A DNA stretch of 64,000 bases from Mesorhizobium sp. PAMC28654 (GCF_020616515.1 NZ_CP085135.1:1860001-1924000), one strand, 5' to 3'. Numbered from the stretch's first letter, positions 50,384-60,264 are shown. Notes: generated from the sequence alone by a model not told the origin. Numbers and translations are program-made.

Positions 50384-51486
50384 TTAGAACGAGCGCTGGA
50401 AGCGGACTATGCCGCCGATCGCATCCGAGTTGCTCTTGTCGAAATTGTCGTAATAGTCGACTTCGGCCGTGATCGTGTAGCCGGGAACGATCGTATAGGC
50501 GACGTTTGCCGCCACGGCGAAGTCCTTGGCATCGGTGTAGGAGATCTGCGCGTTAAGCGAGGTCTTCTTGTTGACTGTGTAGCTTCCGCCACCCCAGACC
50601 GCGAAGTTACCGCTCCAAGGCTTGTAAAAGCTCTTCGCAATGTTGTGGTCGGTGCCATAACCCGCCATCAAGAACAGGGTCAGATCCTTGGTCGCCTTGA
50701 TATCGAGGCGAGCCTTGCCGGCCCATTCTTCCCAGTTGCTGTTGTAGCCGCCAACCGCGGTGATCGCACCCCAGTCGCCTTTGTACTTCACGCCACCGGC
50801 AACGTGCGGAACGTAGCTATCGATCGAGTGGTCACCAGCGCCCGTTTCCAGCGAGACCACCGCCGTGAAGCCGCTGCCTCCATCGAAGTAGTAGCTGATC
50901 AGGTTGGTGTCCTTTTCACCGTACTTGATAATGGTGTCTGGATCACATTGCCGGCGTAGCCGATGAACGAATCATAGACCGTTTCGTCCCTACCGATGCG
51001 CAGGCCACCAAGCTGAATCCATGCGAAATGCAGGTCGACGGGCTTGTTGTAGGCATAGTTCTGAGGGCTATCGCCCTCGCCCGCGGCGCTCTTGTGGAAG
51101 TTGCGGTTCTGGTTGCCGTAGTTGAAGCGGGTCTCGGTAAAGGTCTTCAAGGTACCGAGTTCGGTTTCCTGGCCAGTCCAGGTCCTCAGCGCGAAGCGGG
51201 TGTTGTTCATCCATGTGCCCTGCTCTTCGCCAGTCAGCACGTCCCTGGTGCGTGCGCCGTCCAACGAACCGACGTCGCCGCCGCCGAGATCAAAACGGAT
51301 ATAGCCGCCAACGCGCAGGCAGGTCTCGGTGCCAGGAATATAGAAGTAGCCGGCGCCATAAACGTCGCAGATCTTGACGTACTGGGCTGGTTCTGGCTCG
51401 GCAACGACGACAGCATCAGCCGCGCGAGCGCCAGAGACTGCGATCATTGCCGCAGCGGAGCCGAGAAGAAGGCTCTTGATGTTCAT
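50384..51486 (-). pseudogene. Outer-membrane porin, frameshifted
   Basis: Rhizobial-type porin. ATG 51486 gives signal peptide MNIKSLLLGSAAAMIAVSGA, mature start near ADAVVVAEPEPAQYVKICDVYG and the Cys pair CDVYG...CLRVGGYIRFD typical of the family. The frame is lost near 50934-50945; restoring one base joins GNVIQ to DTIIKYGEKDTNLISYYFDGG and onward to the C-terminal IVRFQRSF, ending in Phe as outer-membrane proteins do. The full protein would be about 367 residues. As written it stops after about 195. Terminator follows. Confidence 0.8.
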
Positions 51487-52089
51487 TTTCTGACCTCTCC
51501 AGTCATAGTTACAATTTGGCTTCGGAATTTGTGGCTGACAGCAGCATTCCCCGCCTTACCCCACGTCGAAAAAGGCTCGCACCGCGCCCCTCTTTCGGCG
51601 GCGAACATACTCATCGACCTTCAGCCTTCAATGACAAATATGGAAATAATAACCTTATAATATACAGATTAGTGTTGTGTTGTACAAATATCACGTCACA
51701 ATATGCAAATGGCACAAATGGCACATCGCAGTATTTATTACATAATACTCTTACAATTATTCGGCTAACTAAATCTTTAACTACGAATTTATCCGGGTAT
51801 CCGGCAATCATAAGAACTAAATTCCGATTTTTGGCTAAATCAGGAATTTCTCCTCACGATTCTGCCCCATTTCTGGAATGAGCGCCTCAAAGAAGATACG
51901 CGCGGGATGCCACATGCGGCGGCACCACTATGCATGGCCGTATCAGGCTACCGCTGACGTGACGGCTCGCGGGAATTGGATCCATCCATTCATTGGCGAA
52001 GGCTTTTACCGTCGGAGCGAAACTCGCCGGGGCATTGTCGCGTTATTGGTCTGAGAACAACGCGTCCTGACCGATCAAGACACCATTCC
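51487..52089. other. AT-rich intergenic region upstream of the porin gene
   Basis: 603 bases without a convincing gene. The part from about 51626 to 51860 is far more AT-rich than the surroundings (for example runs such as ATAATAACCTTATAATATAC) and contains the direct repeat CAAATGGCA. It should hold the porin promoter. No RNA gene, transposase remnant or attachment site was recognised. Confidence 0.6.
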
Positions 52090-52929
52090 GTGACACTCGC
52101 CGCCTCGATCATCGCAATCGCCATCTCCCTCTCGCTCATTATGACGGGCGCATGGGCGGTCGCGATTCGCCTGGGACAATCCGGATGGGTGGATGCGATA
52201 TGGTCATTAGCGGTCGGCGGCGCCGGCGTTGTGGCGTCGCTCTTTCCTGTTGGCGAGTGGCAGCATCCGACACTCCGACAACTTGCCGTCGCCGGGCTGG
52301 TCGCGCTCTGGTCGCTGCGACTCGGTCTGCATATCGTCGCGCGTACGAGGAAAGGTGGCGATGATCCGCGCTATGCAGCGCTTCGCGAGGAGTGGGGCGA
52401 CCATTTTCGCAGCCGCCTGTTCTGGTTCCTGCAGATCCAGGCAGCTTGCGCACTGTTGCTGGTTGTCGCCATCGCCGCCGCCGCGCATAACCCCGCGCCT
52501 GCCCTTCGTATAAGCGACTGGTTGGGCGTCCTCATCCTTGCCGTCGCCATCAGCGGCGAAGCGGTGGCTGACAGACAACTGACCCGGTTCCGCGCCGACC
52601 CCGCCAACAAAGGTCGCGTCTGCGGCGTTGGCCTCTGGGCCTTTTCACGTCACCCGAATTACTTCTTTGAATGGCTGGGCTGGCTTGCCTATGCGGTCAT
52701 CGCCATAGACCTGAGCGGCGCCTATCCATGGGGATGGATCGCGCTCTGCGGCCCGGCCTTCATGTACTGGCTGCTTGTCCACGTCTCCGGCATCCCGCCA
52801 CTGGAAGCGCACATGCTGCGATCGCGCGGCGCCAGCTTTCGCGCCTATCAGGCCCGCGTCAACGCGTTCTGGCCGGGGCCACCCATGCCGACATCCTCCC
52901 TCCAGACGCCGAAGAGTGGGCCCGCATGA
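52090..52929 (+). CDS. DUF1295 membrane protein (steroid 5-alpha-reductase-like)
   Basis: A 279-residue integral membrane protein with about seven helices. The C-terminal pattern FSRHPNYFFEWLGWLAYAV and GIPPLEAHMLRSRGASFRAYQ is typical of DUF1295 and of steroid 5-alpha reductase/ICMT-like proteins. I prefer GTG 52090; the ORF extends back to 51976 but without helix or family support. The stop overlaps the next start (ATGA). With the methyltransferase it suggests lipid modification. Confidence 0.82.
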   Translation: MTLAASIIAIAISLSLIMTGAWAVAIRLGQSGWVDAIWSLAVGGAGVVASLFPVGEWQHPTLRQLAVAGLVALWSLRLGLHIVARTRKGGDDPRYAALREEWGDHFRSRLFWFLQIQAACALLLVVAIAAAAHNPAPALRISDWLGVLILAVAISGEAVADRQLTRFRADPANKGRVCGVGLWAFSRHPNYFFEWLGWLAYAVIAIDLSGAYPWGWIALCGPAFMYWLLVHVSGIPPLEAHMLRSRGASFRAYQARVNAFWPGPPMPTSSLQTPKSGPA

Positions 52930-53965
52930 ACCTGATCGCCTCCGCCATCAACACCGTCGAGCGCACGCCATTGCCGGACCCGTTGACCCGGTACGGCATC
53001 CAGTTCCTTGTCGGACGAACCCGACGCCGCCTGTCAGCCGGCTCAATGTCCACTGACGGCGATTTCGCCCGTGCCATGGCGCAGCACCCGATCGCCACTC
53101 ATGTCGAGGCCGCCAACGAGCAGCATTACGAACTGCCGCCGGCCTTCTTCGGCCTGACACTTGGACCACGCCGGAAGTATTCCAGTTGTCTCTATGGCAA
53201 CGGCGCCGAAACACTGGCGCTGGCGGAAGTCCATGCGCTGGAGGAAACCATTGCCCACGCCGATATCATCGATGGGCAGCGCATCCTGGAACTTGGTTGC
53301 GGCTGGGGCTCGCTGACGCTGTTCATGGCGCAACGCTTTCCGGCCGCCCGGATCGTCGCCGTTTCGAATTCCGCGCCGCAACGCCGCTATATTGAAGAGC
53401 AGGCGAAGGCACGCAACCTCGACAATGTCCGCGTCATCACCGCCGACATGAACGAGTTTTCGCCAGAAGACCTCTTCGACCGCGTGGTGTCGGTCGAGAT
53501 GTTCGAGCATATGTCGAACTGGAAAACGCTGCTGGAGCGGGTCAAGGGCTGGATCGCGGATGACGGCAAGCTGTTCCTGCACGTCTTCACACACCGGAAC
53601 GGCTGCTACCGCTTCGACCACGCCGACAAGAGCGACTGGATCGCCAATCACTTCTTCACCGGCGGCGTCATGCCTAGCCATGGCCTGATCCGGCGTTTTC
53701 CCGAAATCTTCGAAGTCGAGCAGGAATGGCGCTGGAGCGGCAAGCATTATCAGCGCACCGCCGAGGACTGGCTGGCCAATTTCGACGCCAACCGGCCGCG
53801 GATCGATCGTATCCTGAGCGACGTCTACGGCGCCAACGCAACGCTATGGCGCCGACGCTGGCGGCTGTTCCTGGCAACGGCGGGGCTGTTCGGCCATGCA
53901 GGCGGAGAAGAGTGGGGCGTCAGTCTCACTATCGCCTGCGTCCGGCCAAGGGTAGCCAGACTTGA
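52926..53965 (+). pseudogene. CFA/CNMT-like SAM methyltransferase, frameshifted near C-terminus
   Basis: A SAM-dependent methyltransferase of the cyclopropane-fatty-acid/coclaurine N-methyltransferase-like family. Motifs: EQHYELPPAFF, ILELGCGWGSLTLF, SVEMFEHMSNWK. Near 53920-53930 the frame shifts: EEWGVS should continue HYRLRPAKGSQT and stop at 53965, overlapping the next gene's TTG start (TTGA). As written it runs on to 54011 with an unrelated tail. ATG 52926 overlaps the DUF1295 stop. Only the last ~12 residues are affected, so activity may survive. Confidence 0.75.
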
Positions 53966-54525
53966 GCCTTTCGTCGCTTTGGCAATCGCTTCGTGCCTAT
54001 GCCGCGCATGACGACCCACTGGTTGCGACCGCCAATCTGATTGCGCTGGTGGTCGTTTCCAACCAGCCCTTCTATCCGCTCTATCTCTACTGGATCGTGG
54101 GGTCGGACATCACGCCGTCGTTCTGGTTGTTCCTGTCGACGCCGTTCTTCGCGGCCGTGCCTGCAGTGGCCCGGCTGAACGCAACCGGCGGTCGCGCGCT
54201 GCTGCCGCTGGCCGGTATCGCCAATACAATGCTGAGCGCCAAGGTGTTTGGCGTCGCCTCGGGCGTGGAAATGTTCCTGATCCCTTGCGTGCTGATCGGC
54301 TTCGTCGTTTTCAGACCCAGCGAACGCCTGATCGGGTTCACGATCGCGGGCGCCGCTTTCCTGGTTTTCACGTTCCTGCATGGACACTATGGAGCACCGG
54401 TGCATCTCTATACGCCGCAGGAATATGCCGCTTTCGTCAGGCTCAATGCGACAAGCGTGGGAACATTGACCGCCTTTGTCGGACTGCTGGTCGCAGGCCT
54501 GATCGGTGAAAGCGACAACCGCTGA
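53962..54525 (+). CDS. Hypothetical membrane protein
   Basis: A 187-residue protein with about five hydrophobic helices (for example NLIALVVVSNQPFYPLYLYW and FLIPCVLIGFVVF). No family recognised. The TTG start overlaps the corrected methyltransferase stop as TTGA, which supports both the start and the operon. It is part of the DUF1295-methyltransferase group. Confidence 0.7.
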   Translation: MSLSSLWQSLRAYAAHDDPLVATANLIALVVVSNQPFYPLYLYWIVGSDITPSFWLFLSTPFFAAVPAVARLNATGGRALLPLAGIANTMLSAKVFGVASGVEMFLIPCVLIGFVVFRPSERLIGFTIAGAAFLVFTFLHGHYGAPVHLYTPQEYAAFVRLNATSVGTLTAFVGLLVAGLIGESDNR

Positions 54526-54528
54526 ACG

Positions 54529-54942
54529 CTAGGCGGTCCGAGTAAGATACCGGGCGATGAGGAACCCCAACGTCGCCGCGGTGGCTGACAGTATGGTTCC
54601 CCAACAGAGATCAGCAATGGTTATCTCCACCGGCCAGTTCTTCAAGGTCGCCTGATTGGTGAGGTCGTATGTGGCATAGGCAATAAAGCCGAACACGGCG
54701 CCGTTCAGCGCGGCTGTCGTCGCGCTTCCCGTTGCAAAGGCCGGCCGAATGCCGAAATAAACGATACCGCCAACATAGATCGCATAAAAGAGCATGGCTG
54801 GCGCCAGGTTGAAACCATCAACGAGCATGTCGCCAAGCAGCGGCCTGTAAAGCCGGCTTGCCGTCAATGTCAGCCAGATCGAATCGATGCCGAGGAACAC
54901 GAGCGCCGTGGCCAGATAGGCTATTGCGTAAATTCTCAACAA
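54529..54942 (-). CDS. DUF2177 family membrane protein
   Basis: A 137-residue four-helix membrane protein. The motifs GIDSIWL, LAPAMLFYAIYVGGIVYF and TYDLTNQATLKNWP are characteristic of DUF2177. The TTG start at 54942 has AGGAG 6 bases upstream. It is convergent with the previous gene, 3 bases apart. In other proteobacteria DUF2177 genes occur beside DUF1295/CFA-type genes. Function is unknown. Confidence 0.82.
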   Translation of the reverse strand: MLRIYAIAYLATALVFLGIDSIWLTLTASRLYRPLLGDMLVDGFNLAPAMLFYAIYVGGIVYFGIRPAFATGSATTAALNGAVFGFIAYATYDLTNQATLKNWPVEITIADLCWGTILSATAATLGFLIARYLTRTA

Positions 54943-55124
54943 GTGCCTCTCCTGTGCAGGCCTTTTGCAGATCCACTGCAGGAACGGCCGGCGCGGCGAT
55001 ACAGTTTCGCGATGCAGGCACGCGTCAGCCCATTGTGATCAACAGAACCACCAAAAAACAGATCTTTTGCTGAAACTCCAATCGGATTGTCCGCGTATTT
55101 TCCAGGCGTGGCGACGAGGTTGGC

Positions 55125-55505
55125 ATGAAAGCAAGGAAGATCGTGCTGGGGTTGAGCGTTGTCTGGCTGGCTGGTGCAGCGGTGGCTGCGTCACAGCCCG
55201 ACGCCAGTGGCATCTGGATGCGCGGCGATGGCAATGCAAAAGTGCGTATCGCGCCCTGTGGGTCCGATATCTGCGCAACAAATCTATGGATCAAGGACAC
55301 CAGCGGCGGCGAAAATGTCGGCGACAAGCTGGTGATGTCAGTCAAGCCGAAGTCCGCCGACACATTGGCTGGCAAGGCCTTCGATCCGAAACGCAACCTG
55401 ACCTATTCGATCCAGGTCAAGGTCAGGAAAGCCAGCCTCGTGACACGTGGCTGCATCGTTGGCGGCCTTGTCTGCAAGAACGTGAGCTGGACACGCGCCA
55501 ACTGA
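55125..55505 (+). CDS. DUF2147 secreted protein
   Basis: A 126-residue protein. Residues 1-22 form a signal peptide (IVLGLSVVWLAGAAVAAS). The mature part has GIWMRGDGNAKVRIAPCGSDICATNLWI and a C-terminal GGLVCKNVSWTR, giving three or four cysteines, typical of DUF2147 beta-barrel domains. It is convergent with era. Function unknown; periplasmic. Confidence 0.85.
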   Translation: MKARKIVLGLSVVWLAGAAVAASQPDASGIWMRGDGNAKVRIAPCGSDICATNLWIKDTSGGENVGDKLVMSVKPKSADTLAGKAFDPKRNLTYSIQVKVRKASLVTRGCIVGGLVCKNVSWTRAN

Positions 55506-55536
55506 GGCGTCGCCAGATCACATTCCCGAGCCCGGT

Positions 55537-56469
55537 TCAGTGCGGGAATTCGAGGCCCATCTCGCGGTAGCGCTCGGGGTCGTCACCCCAGTTCTCGCGC
55601 ACTTTGACGAACAGGAACAGATGCACCTTCTGTTCGAGGATGCCGGCGATCTCCATGCGCGCGGCCTGGCCTATGGCGCGGATCGTTTCGCCCTTGTGGC
55701 CAAGGACGATCTTCTTCTGACTGTCGCGCTCGACATAGATGACCTGGTCGATACGCACCGAGCCATCCTTCTTCTCTTCCCATTTCTCGGTTTCGATATG
55801 GGAGGAGTAAGGCAATTCCTGATGCAGTCTGAGATAGAGTTTCTCGCGTGTGATCTCGGCGGCGAGCTGGCGCATCGGCAGGTCGGAAATCTGATCCTCT
55901 GGATAATACCAGGGACCGGCCGGCAGCGTTTCGGCCAGATAGTCGAGAACATCCTTGCAGCCGGAGCCGGTCAGAGCCGAGACCATGAAGGTGCGCTTGA
56001 AAGGTACTCTTTCATTGGCTACCGCCGACAAGGCCAGCAGCGCCTCGTGCTTGACCCGGTCAACCTTGTTGAGGATCAGCACCATTGTCTGGCGCACATC
56101 CTTCAGTCGCTCCAGGATCGCGTCGGCGTCGCCTCGGATGCCACGCTCGGCATCGATCAGCAAAAGCACGATATCGGCATCCTTGGCGCCGCCCCAGGCG
56201 GTGGTCACCATCGCCGTGTCCAGCCGGCGCTTCGGCTTGAAGATGCCAGGCGTGTCGACGAACACAATCTGCGCATTCTCATGCGTGGCAATGCCGCGCA
56301 CGATGGCTCGCGTCGTCTGCACCTTGTGGGTGACGATCGACACCTTGGCCCCGACCAACTGGTTCACGAGCGTCGATTTCCCCGCATTGGGCGCACCGAT
56401 CAGGGCGACAAAGCCGGAGTGAGTGGCGGCGGCTTCCGGTACCGGAGCAGCGTCTTCGGTTGCGGTCAT
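55537..56469 (-). CDS. era: GTPase Era
   Basis: Ras-like GTPase needed for 16S rRNA/30S maturation. It is 310 residues long: G1 GAPNAGKST, G3 DTPG, G4 NKVD and a C-terminal KH domain (GHKGETIRAIGQAAR). ATG 56469 overlaps the rnc stop (ATGA). It ends the lepB-rnc-era operon. Confidence 0.97.
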   Translation of the reverse strand: MTATEDAAPVPEAAATHSGFVALIGAPNAGKSTLVNQLVGAKVSIVTHKVQTTRAIVRGIATHENAQIVFVDTPGIFKPKRRLDTAMVTTAWGGAKDADIVLLLIDAERGIRGDADAILERLKDVRQTMVLILNKVDRVKHEALLALSAVANERVPFKRTFMVSALTGSGCKDVLDYLAETLPAGPWYYPEDQISDLPMRQLAAEITREKLYLRLHQELPYSSHIETEKWEEKKDGSVRIDQVIYVERDSQKKIVLGHKGETIRAIGQAARMEIAGILEQKVHLFLFVKVRENWGDDPERYREMGLEFPH

Positions 56470-57188
56470 GCAGCGCTTCCTTGATTAAGCCAGACGCCTT
56501 CGCGCACAAGCAGTGCCGCGGCAGCGGCTTGTTCGGCCTCGCGCTTGGAACGCCCGCTGCCAGTCGCCATCTGGAAAGCGCCGACCTTGACGCTGACGGT
56601 GAAGAGCGGATCGTGGTCGGGTCCCTCGCGGCTTTCGATCTTGTAGGCCGGCACGGCGGTTGCCGCCTGATGGGCCCATTCCTGCAACTCGGTCTTGGCA
56701 TCGCGGCGGGCAGCGCCGGTGGCTTGCGAGCGCGACTGCCAGTATTTGTGGATGAAGGCCCGGGCCGCCTCCAGACCACCGTCGAGATAAAGCACGGCGA
56801 TCAGTGATTCCAGCGCATCAGCGCGCAGATTGACGCGTTTGCGCCCATCAAGACCACGCACATCGGAGCCGGCACGGATGAGTTCGGGCAGGCCGATATC
56901 CTCGGCGATTTCCGCCAGGGCTTCGGCATTGACCAAGGCATTGAGCCGAACCGACAGTTCGCCCTCGGCCGCGTCCGGAAACGCCGCCAGCAGCATGTCC
57001 GCGACAACAAGACCGAGAACGCGATCGCCGAGGAACTCAAAACGTTCGTAATCAACCCCGGCATGGCTGCTGCGGGCGCTCGCATGTGTCAGCGCGCGCT
57101 GCAGTCGCTGGCTATCGGCAAATGTATGACCGATGCGCCTCTTGAGCTCATCGGCAAGCGCGTCCGCCGACAACCGCTTCGTAGCCAT
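56466..57188 (-). CDS. rnc: Ribonuclease III
   Basis: Cuts double-stranded RNA, processing rRNA precursors and regulatory RNAs. It is 240 residues long. The signature ERFEFLGDRVLG, the second acidic site (ADALESLIAV) and a C-terminal dsRNA-binding domain (KTELQEWAHQ ... RSKREAEQAAAAALL) are present. ATG 57188 is used; a GTG one codon earlier is also possible. It begins 3 bases after the lepB stop and overlaps era. Confidence 0.97.
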   Translation of the reverse strand: MATKRLSADALADELKRRIGHTFADSQRLQRALTHASARSSHAGVDYERFEFLGDRVLGLVVADMLLAAFPDAAEGELSVRLNALVNAEALAEIAEDIGLPELIRAGSDVRGLDGRKRVNLRADALESLIAVLYLDGGLEAARAFIHKYWQSRSQATGAARRDAKTELQEWAHQAATAVPAYKIESREGPDHDPLFTVSVKVGAFQMATGSGRSKREAEQAAAAALLVREGVWLNQGSAA

Positions 57189-57191
57189 CAC

Positions 57192-57941
57192 CTAGTTTAC
57201 AAAATGGAACAGGCGCGAAGCACGCATCAGCGTCGGCCATTTCCAGATTTCGAGCGGGCTCGCCTTGCCGGCAATCGAGAAGAAAATAAGGTTGGCGCGG
57301 CCGACCAGATTTTCCGCGGGAACGAAGCCGACACTGAAGCGGCTGTCGCTGGAATTGTCGCGGTTGTCGCCCATCATGAAATAGTGGCCGGGCGGCACAT
57401 CGAATTCGCGGGTGTTGTCGCCGATCGAGTTCGGCGTCAGATCGAGCGTGTCGTAGCTGACGCCGTTGGGCAGGGTCTCATGATAGACATCGACCGGACG
57501 GTTCGTCTCGGTGATATCCGGATTGTCGATCTGGCCGGTTTTGACCCGAGGCACGCCGACGCCATTGATGAATAGCTGACCGTCCTTCATCTGGATCTTG
57601 TCACCGGGCAAACCGACAACGCGCTTGATGTAGTCGACGGACGGATCAGGCGGGAACTTGAACACCACCACGTCGCCACGCGTCGGTTCGGAGCCCCAGA
57701 TACGGCCCGAAAAAATATCGGGCCCAAACGGCAGCGAATAGCGCGAATAGCCATAGGACCATTTGGTGACAAACAGGTAGTCACCTTCCAGAAGCGTTGG
57801 CCGCATCGACCCGGACGGGATGGAAAACGGTTGGAACAGAAGCGTGCGAATGACCAGCGCAAGCAGCAGGGCCTGGATGATGACGCTGACTGTCTCGCCA
57901 AGTCCGCCGGATTTCTTCTCTGATTTTTCAGCCACGCTCAT
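57192..57941 (-). CDS. lepB: Signal peptidase I
   Basis: Cleaves signal peptides at the inner membrane. It is 249 residues long. An N-terminal anchor (residues ~17-35) precedes catalytic Ser45 (SGSMRPT) and Lys106 (DYIKRVVGLPGD); the C-terminal GDNRDNSSDSR box is present. ATG 57941 is chosen over an upstream ATG at 58019, which would add residues before the anchor. It is first of lepB-rnc-era and follows acpS. Confidence 0.95.
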   Translation of the reverse strand: MSVAEKSEKKSGGLGETVSVIIQALLLALVIRTLLFQPFSIPSGSMRPTLLEGDYLFVTKWSYGYSRYSLPFGPDIFSGRIWGSEPTRGDVVVFKFPPDPSVDYIKRVVGLPGDKIQMKDGQLFINGVGVPRVKTGQIDNPDITETNRPVDVYHETLPNGVSYDTLDLTPNSIGDNTREFDVPPGHYFMMGDNRDNSSDSRFSVGFVPAENLVGRANLIFFSIAGKASPLEIWKWPTLMRASRLFHFVN

Positions 57942-58019
57942 GTCGTCCTCGATTGTGCGTTGGATGGTATAGAGTCTCGGCGCGCGCTGGGCAACGTCAA
58001 TGCCGGTCGTCAGATGCAA

Positions 58020-58433
58020 TCAATGTGGCGCTTCTTCGACCGGCAGGGCTTCAATGATCACAAAGGCTTGAGCGAGCGGGAAATCATCCGTGATGGTGAG
58101 GTGGATCGCGGCGCCGTGCCCCTTCGGCAGCATCTTCTCAAGCCGCGCCATCGCGCCACCGGTCAACGCCATGGTCGGCTTGCCCCCCGGCAGATTGACG
58201 ACGCCCATGTCTCGCCAGAACACGCCTTGCGCGAGCCCCGTGCCCAACGCCTTGGCGCAAGCCTCCTTGGCCGCGAAGCGCTTGGCATATGATGCGGCCC
58301 GAGCCCTGCGCCCTTCGGAACGGGCTTGCTCGACCTCCGTATAGATGCGCTGGATAAAGCGCTGGCCGTGGCGCTCCAGCGACTTTTCGATGCGTCTGAT
58401 ATCGATCAGGTCGCTGCCGATGCCGATTATCAT
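58020..58433 (-). CDS. acpS: Holo-ACP synthase
   Basis: Transfers 4'-phosphopantetheine from CoA to acyl carrier protein. It is 137 residues long with [14 protein letters not shown] (Asp8) and [14 protein letters not shown] (catalytic Glu). ATG 58433 overlaps the DUF2062 stop (ATGA), fixing the start; the longer frame to 58625 is spurious. It is followed by lepB after 78 bases. Confidence 0.96.
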   Translation of the reverse strand: MIIGIGSDLIDIRRIEKSLERHGQRFIQRIYTEVEQARSEGRRARAASYAKRFAAKEACAKALGTGLAQGVFWRDMGVVNLPGGKPTMALTGGAMARLEKMLPKGHGAAIHLTITDDFPLAQAFVIIEALPVEEAPH

Positions 58434-59029
58434 CGCGCGATGGAACCGACACTTCCGGCCGGATGAGACGGGTCGGTGTCCCGTCCGGCCTTTTCGGCCA
58501 TCCGCTTGCGCCTCTGTTCGCGGAATGCGGTCATCCCCCAACGCGTCACGCCATAGAACAAAAGGCCAAAGACCAGCCCAAGTGGCACCGCGCCGATCAG
58601 CATTGGCTTCAGAACAGGGCCCCACAACTGCGAAAAAGAAAGGTTATGCATCATCTCTCCGAGATGCGCGGGCGGGCCGTGACGCGGAAGACGATCGTGC
58701 AGTAGGAGCTTACCGGTTTCCCAGGAGGCTCCCCACAACAGCGGAAACGTCAGCGGATTGCCGAAAAAAACCGCGCCGAGTGCTGCCGCCACCAGGTTTC
58801 CAGCGACTAGCCAGCACAGCACGGCAGCAATAGCGAAGTGAAAACCCACAGGGAAGAACGAGGCGAATACGCCCGCGGCGACCCCGGCCGCCACAGCGTG
58901 CGGAGTGGCCTTCAGCCTCAGAATGCGTTTCGAAAAATACTGGAGTGAGCGCGAGAACGAGCGACGCGGCCACAGATAGGTGCGGATCCGATCGAGAAGG
59001 CCATCAGGTTTGCGGCGTCGAAAAAGCAA
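58430..59029 (-). CDS. DUF2062 membrane protein
   Basis: A 199-residue protein with three hydrophobic segments ([60 protein letters not shown]). The GNPLT motif and cluster position are typical of DUF2062. The TTG start at 59029 has AGGAAC upstream. It is coupled to acpS by ATGA overlap. Function is unknown. Confidence 0.85.
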   Translation of the reverse strand: MLFRRRKPDGLLDRIRTYLWPRRSFSRSLQYFSKRILRLKATPHAVAAGVAAGVFASFFPVGFHFAIAAVLCWLVAGNLVAAALGAVFFGNPLTFPLLWGASWETGKLLLHDRLPRHGPPAHLGEMMHNLSFSQLWGPVLKPMLIGAVPLGLVFGLLFYGVTRWGMTAFREQRRKRMAEKAGRDTDPSHPAGSVGSIAR

Positions 59030-59284
59030 TCTGTTCCTGTTCCCGGCAGTTTACTGCGCGCGCCGGTCATTTTTTCAACCGGACCCCGATCTTGCGCTCC
59101 ACGGCCAACCAAGGGCTACCGCACCATTGGATATAGCCATACCCAACCCCAACAACAACTAAACGCCGCCCGCGCGGCACGCACGTAGCAATAATTTTTT
59201 GTAAGGTTCGCCTATCCAAGATCGGACGATCGCGGCGAATTTGAGATCGCTTCGGTTTGTTGTCGCAGGCAAAGGCACAGGATA

Positions 59285-59671
59285 CTACGTCCGGTACCGG
59301 CTGACCTCGACAAGGTTGCCGTCTGGATCACGAAAATAGACTGACATCATCTGCCCTCGCGCACCGATGCGCTCGACCGGCCCGACCTCGACCACGACAC
59401 CGTTGTTCGTCAGCCTGTCCTGGACCTCGCTGAGCGGCCGGTCAGTCACCAGGCAGAAGTCCCCCGAGCCCGGTGTCGGCGCGTTCGCCTTGGGCTCGAA
59501 GGTATGTCCGAGTTCGTGCACATTGATCTTCTGATTGGCGAAAGCCAGAGCCGTCGGCCACCCCGGCGCGTCGACGCGCTCGAAGCCGAGTACCCGTTGG
59601 TAAAAGTCGCAGGTGGCCTCGACAGAGCGGACCGTCAGCACGAAATGGTCGATGCCGGCGATCACGTCCAC
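59285..59671 (-). CDS. VOC family protein
   Basis: A 128-residue glyoxalase/bleomycin-resistance fold protein: IDHFVLTVRSVEATCDFYQRVLGF at the start and VYFRDPDGNLVEVSRY at the end, with metal-ligand His and Glu in place. It lies 7 bases after pyrE on the same strand, so it probably reads from the pyrE operon. The substrate is unknown. Confidence 0.88.
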   Translation of the reverse strand: MDVIAGIDHFVLTVRSVEATCDFYQRVLGFERVDAPGWPTALAFANQKINVHELGHTFEPKANAPTPGSGDFCLVTDRPLSEVQDRLTNNGVVVEVGPVERIGARGQMMSVYFRDPDGNLVEVSRYRT

Positions 59672-59678
59672 GCCTCCA

Positions 59679-60257
59679 TCAGATGTTGCGGCTGCCAGGC
59701 TTGATCGCCGGGATGGCGGCGAGTTCAGGCGGCAGCCGGTCCGCGGGATAGGCCGGCACTTCGTACTCGGCGAGCGCGATCAGCGGCACGCCGACATGGG
59801 TCTTGCCGGCCGAGCGATCGATGATGCATGCGGCAGCCACGACCTCGGCACCAAGTTCGCGCAGGCAGTCGATGGTCTCGCGGATCGACAGGCCGGTGGT
59901 GACTATGTCCTCGACGATGACAATGCGCGCGCCCTTCGCGATCTCGAAGCGGCGCAGGCGGAACTCGCCATCTTCCCGCTCGACCCAGATCGCGGGCACG
60001 CCGAGATGGCGCGAAGTCTCGTATGCCGGGATCAACCCACCGATCGCCGGTCCGACCACATAGTCGATCTTGCCGGGCACTGCCGCACGGATCTTTTCGG
60101 CCAGCGCCTTGCACAGCCTCTCCGTCTTGTCGGCATGCATGAAGACCCGGGCCTTCTGCAGGAAGACGGGGCTTCTCAGACCTGACGTGAGGATGAAATG
60201 CCCCTCGAGAACCGCACCGGCCTCGCGGAAAATGTCCAGCACCTCATCGGTTTTCAT
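59679..60257 (-). CDS. pyrE: Orotate phosphoribosyltransferase
   Basis: Makes orotidine 5'-phosphate from orotate and PRPP in pyrimidine synthesis. It is 192 residues long with the PRPP-binding [16 protein letters not shown] and [16 protein letters not shown] 60257 ([10 protein letters not shown]) is favoured over 60287, which would overlap the rsh C-terminus. It begins 7 bases after the rsh stop. Confidence 0.95.
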   Translation of the reverse strand: MKTDEVLDIFREAGAVLEGHFILTSGLRSPVFLQKARVFMHADKTERLCKALAEKIRAAVPGKIDYVVGPAIGGLIPAYETSRHLGVPAIWVEREDGEFRLRRFEIAKGARIVIVEDIVTTGLSIRETIDCLRELGAEVVAAACIIDRSAGKTHVGVPLIALAEYEVPAYPADRLPPELAAIPAIKPGSRNI

Positions 60258-60264
60258 GCTTCCC

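Noticed and set aside
51626..51860. A mobile element remnant in the AT-rich region
   Set aside because: No transposase fragment, terminal inverted repeats or target duplication could be seen; only base composition supports it.
59160..59185. GC-rich hairpin downstream of the VOC gene as a terminator
   Set aside because: The stem is short and followed by alternating GTTGTT rather than a T-run; too weak to list as a feature.
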